A stretch of 64,000 bases of DNA from Bradyrhizobium erythrophlei (GTDB taxonomy: Bacteria; Pseudomonadota; Alphaproteobacteria; Rhizobiales; Xanthobacteraceae). Where the stretch lies: the NCBI GenBank assembly GCA_900129675.1, contig FSRD01000001.1:299501-363500 (forward strand), in the 5' to 3' direction. The stretch's first letter is position 1. The number at the start of each line of letters is the position of its first letter. Below are positions 63,162-64,000 of the stretch, piece by piece. The translations under genes were made by a program, and so were the position numbers. The notes under the pieces are model-generated. The model saw only the letters and a program-made list of their open reading frames with translations. It made no database searches and was not told the origin of the DNA.

Positions 63162-63761
63162 TCACTCCGCATCGAACAATCTGATCCTGGGCATATCGAG
63201 CTTCACCGGCTCGGCCGCGAAAGTTTGCGCCGGCTCGGTTTGCTCGACGTCACGCTGCTCCTGCTCCTGCCGCTGCAGGTACCGGCGCTTCTCGCGCTTC
63301 TCGGCCCATTGCTGGCGGCGGTCGGCACGGCGCTTCTCTGCGCCCGCCCGCTTCATGTCGACGTCGCGGACCTTTGCGGATGAGTCTTCGGGTAAAGCGG
63401 CCTCTGCACGTGCTGGAGCTTGTGCGGCTGGCGCCACGGCCGGCTGCTGCGCCGCGGCCTTCGAAGTGTTCGCCGGTTCTGTCTGAGTTTGCTGTGGTTG
63501 GTTCTCTACGGGCGCCGCGACAACAATGGGATTCGTTGCCGCCGCCTGCGTCGCAGCGAGATACGACACCGGCTCCGAGGGCGCTGCGATCACAGGTATC
63601 GGCCGCGCCGACATGCGTTGCTCCAGCCTGCTCATCTCGGTGCCATTCCTGGACGGATGCGGGCTGACGATGTTGGCCATCAGCAGGCCGCCGCCGAGGC
63701 CCGCAACGATGGCCGCGATCACGGTTCCCGCTCCCGCGAAATAAGCTGTCGATATGCGCAT
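63162..63761 (-). CDS. Membrane-anchored Ala/Lys/Arg-rich protein
   Basis: A 199-aa protein starting at the ATG at 63761. An N-terminal helix ('FAGAGTVIAAIVAGLGGGLL') anchors it. The middle is Ala/Pro/Gln-rich, and residues about 130-175 form a Lys/Arg/Glu-rich, coiled-coil-like stretch ('KRRADRRQQWAEKREKRRYL'). No domain is recognised. Similar proteins occur in Bradyrhizobium; function is unknown. Confidence 0.65.
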   Translation of the reverse strand: MRISTAYFAGAGTVIAAIVAGLGGGLLMANIVSPHPSRNGTEMSRLEQRMSARPIPVIAAPSEPVSYLAATQAAATNPIVVAAPVENQPQQTQTEPANTSKAAAQQPAVAPAAQAPARAEAALPEDSSAKVRDVDMKRAGAEKRRADRRQQWAEKREKRRYLQRQEQEQRDVEQTEPAQTFAAEPVKLDMPRIRLFDAE

Positions 63762-63935
63762 GGTTCGGCTCCTTCGAGCGGGCAACGTCCGGGGCCGACC
63801 GATGTTCCGATGCGAAAGAGAGCGCGCGCTGGAACCCGGTGAACTGCTGTCATCGCGATGCCGATCCCGCGCGGGCGCGCGTCGATACGTTCGGATTCAG
63901 CTTTCAGGAAACAGCGGCGTGGCGGCTTCAGCCGC

Positions 63936-64000
63936 TCAAATCATCGCGGCGACTTTTTCCAGCCCGATGATGCGGGCGAGCGAGCGCACTTCGCTCTTCT
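63936..64000 (-). CDS. Partial gene, C-terminal end only
   Basis: On the minus strand the frame entering from the window edge reads 'KSEVRSLARIIGLEKVAAMI' and ends at TGA (63936-63938). Only 20 residues are visible. A short hairpin gcggc-ttca-gccgc follows. The identity cannot be judged. Confidence 0.5.
   Translation of the reverse strand, partial: KSEVRSLARIIGLEKVAAMI

Overview
The window reads as chromosomal DNA of a high-GC alphaproteobacterium, most likely a Bradyrhizobium-like member of the Nitrobacteraceae. The evidence is the GC-rich codon use, the gene content (an orphan groESL pair, a DUF2855/flavin monooxygenase cluster, a complete ttuABCDE-type tartrate cluster, many LysR regulators) and intergenic palindromes built on 'gtcattgc...gcaatgac', which are familiar from that group. 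No plasmid, phage or CRISPR hallmark is visible.

Layout. 1-5000: YihY-type membrane protein, soluble hybrid histidine kinase, GluQRS, an AlkA-like DNA glycosylase and a LysR regulator. 5000-13200: LysR-linked nitronate monooxygenase, an acyl-CoA ligase, an IS630 element at a CTAG site, then DUF2855, an NTF2-FMO monooxygenase and an NHL-repeat protein. 13200-24500: ClC channel, HNH endonuclease, a 994-aa LprI/superinfection-immunity-like membrane protein, M20 amidohydrolase, DUF1254 protein, a Gly-rich DUF2158 protein and a frameshifted small gene. 24750-30953: ttuE-ttuD-ttuC-ttuB with divergent ttuA, a route from tartrate through glycerate and 2-phosphoglycerate to pyruvate. 31000-38600: a second acyl-CoA ligase, an orphan membrane protein, a catalytically dead HtrA-like protein next to an alpha/beta hydrolase, and a NUDIX plus membrane-protein pair. 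37700-43100: two SDRs with a divergent LysR, then a three-gene envelope unit (coiled-coil membrane protein, ClpP-like protein, small membrane peptide). 43200-50500: DsbA-like, TSUP exporter, lrgAB, two thioesterases with a divergent TetR, two small secreted proteins, AbrB-type membrane protein, DsbB. 50580-61420: tRNA-Leu followed by an accessory, partly decayed block: groESL, an IS1182-like element, an orphan CoA-transferase domain, GNAT, an AtoE-like transporter, a double-glycine-leader peptide, a beheaded AraC regulator, a frameshifted double-barrel outer-membrane protein and an IS5-family element. 61500-64000: aspartase, a Lys/Arg-rich membrane-anchored protein and the end of one more gene.

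Best leads: (1) a hairpin occluding the groES ribosome-binding site, a candidate RNA thermometer; (2) a 54-aa peptide with a GG leader and an Hcp-like remainder; (3) the NUDIX/membrane-protein pair; (4) the LprI/superinfection-immunity fusion; (5) three unrelated insertion sequences, each sitting in a CTAG site; (6) several clean palindromic operators for the local LysR and TetR regulators. All function calls were made by reading motifs; no database search was run.
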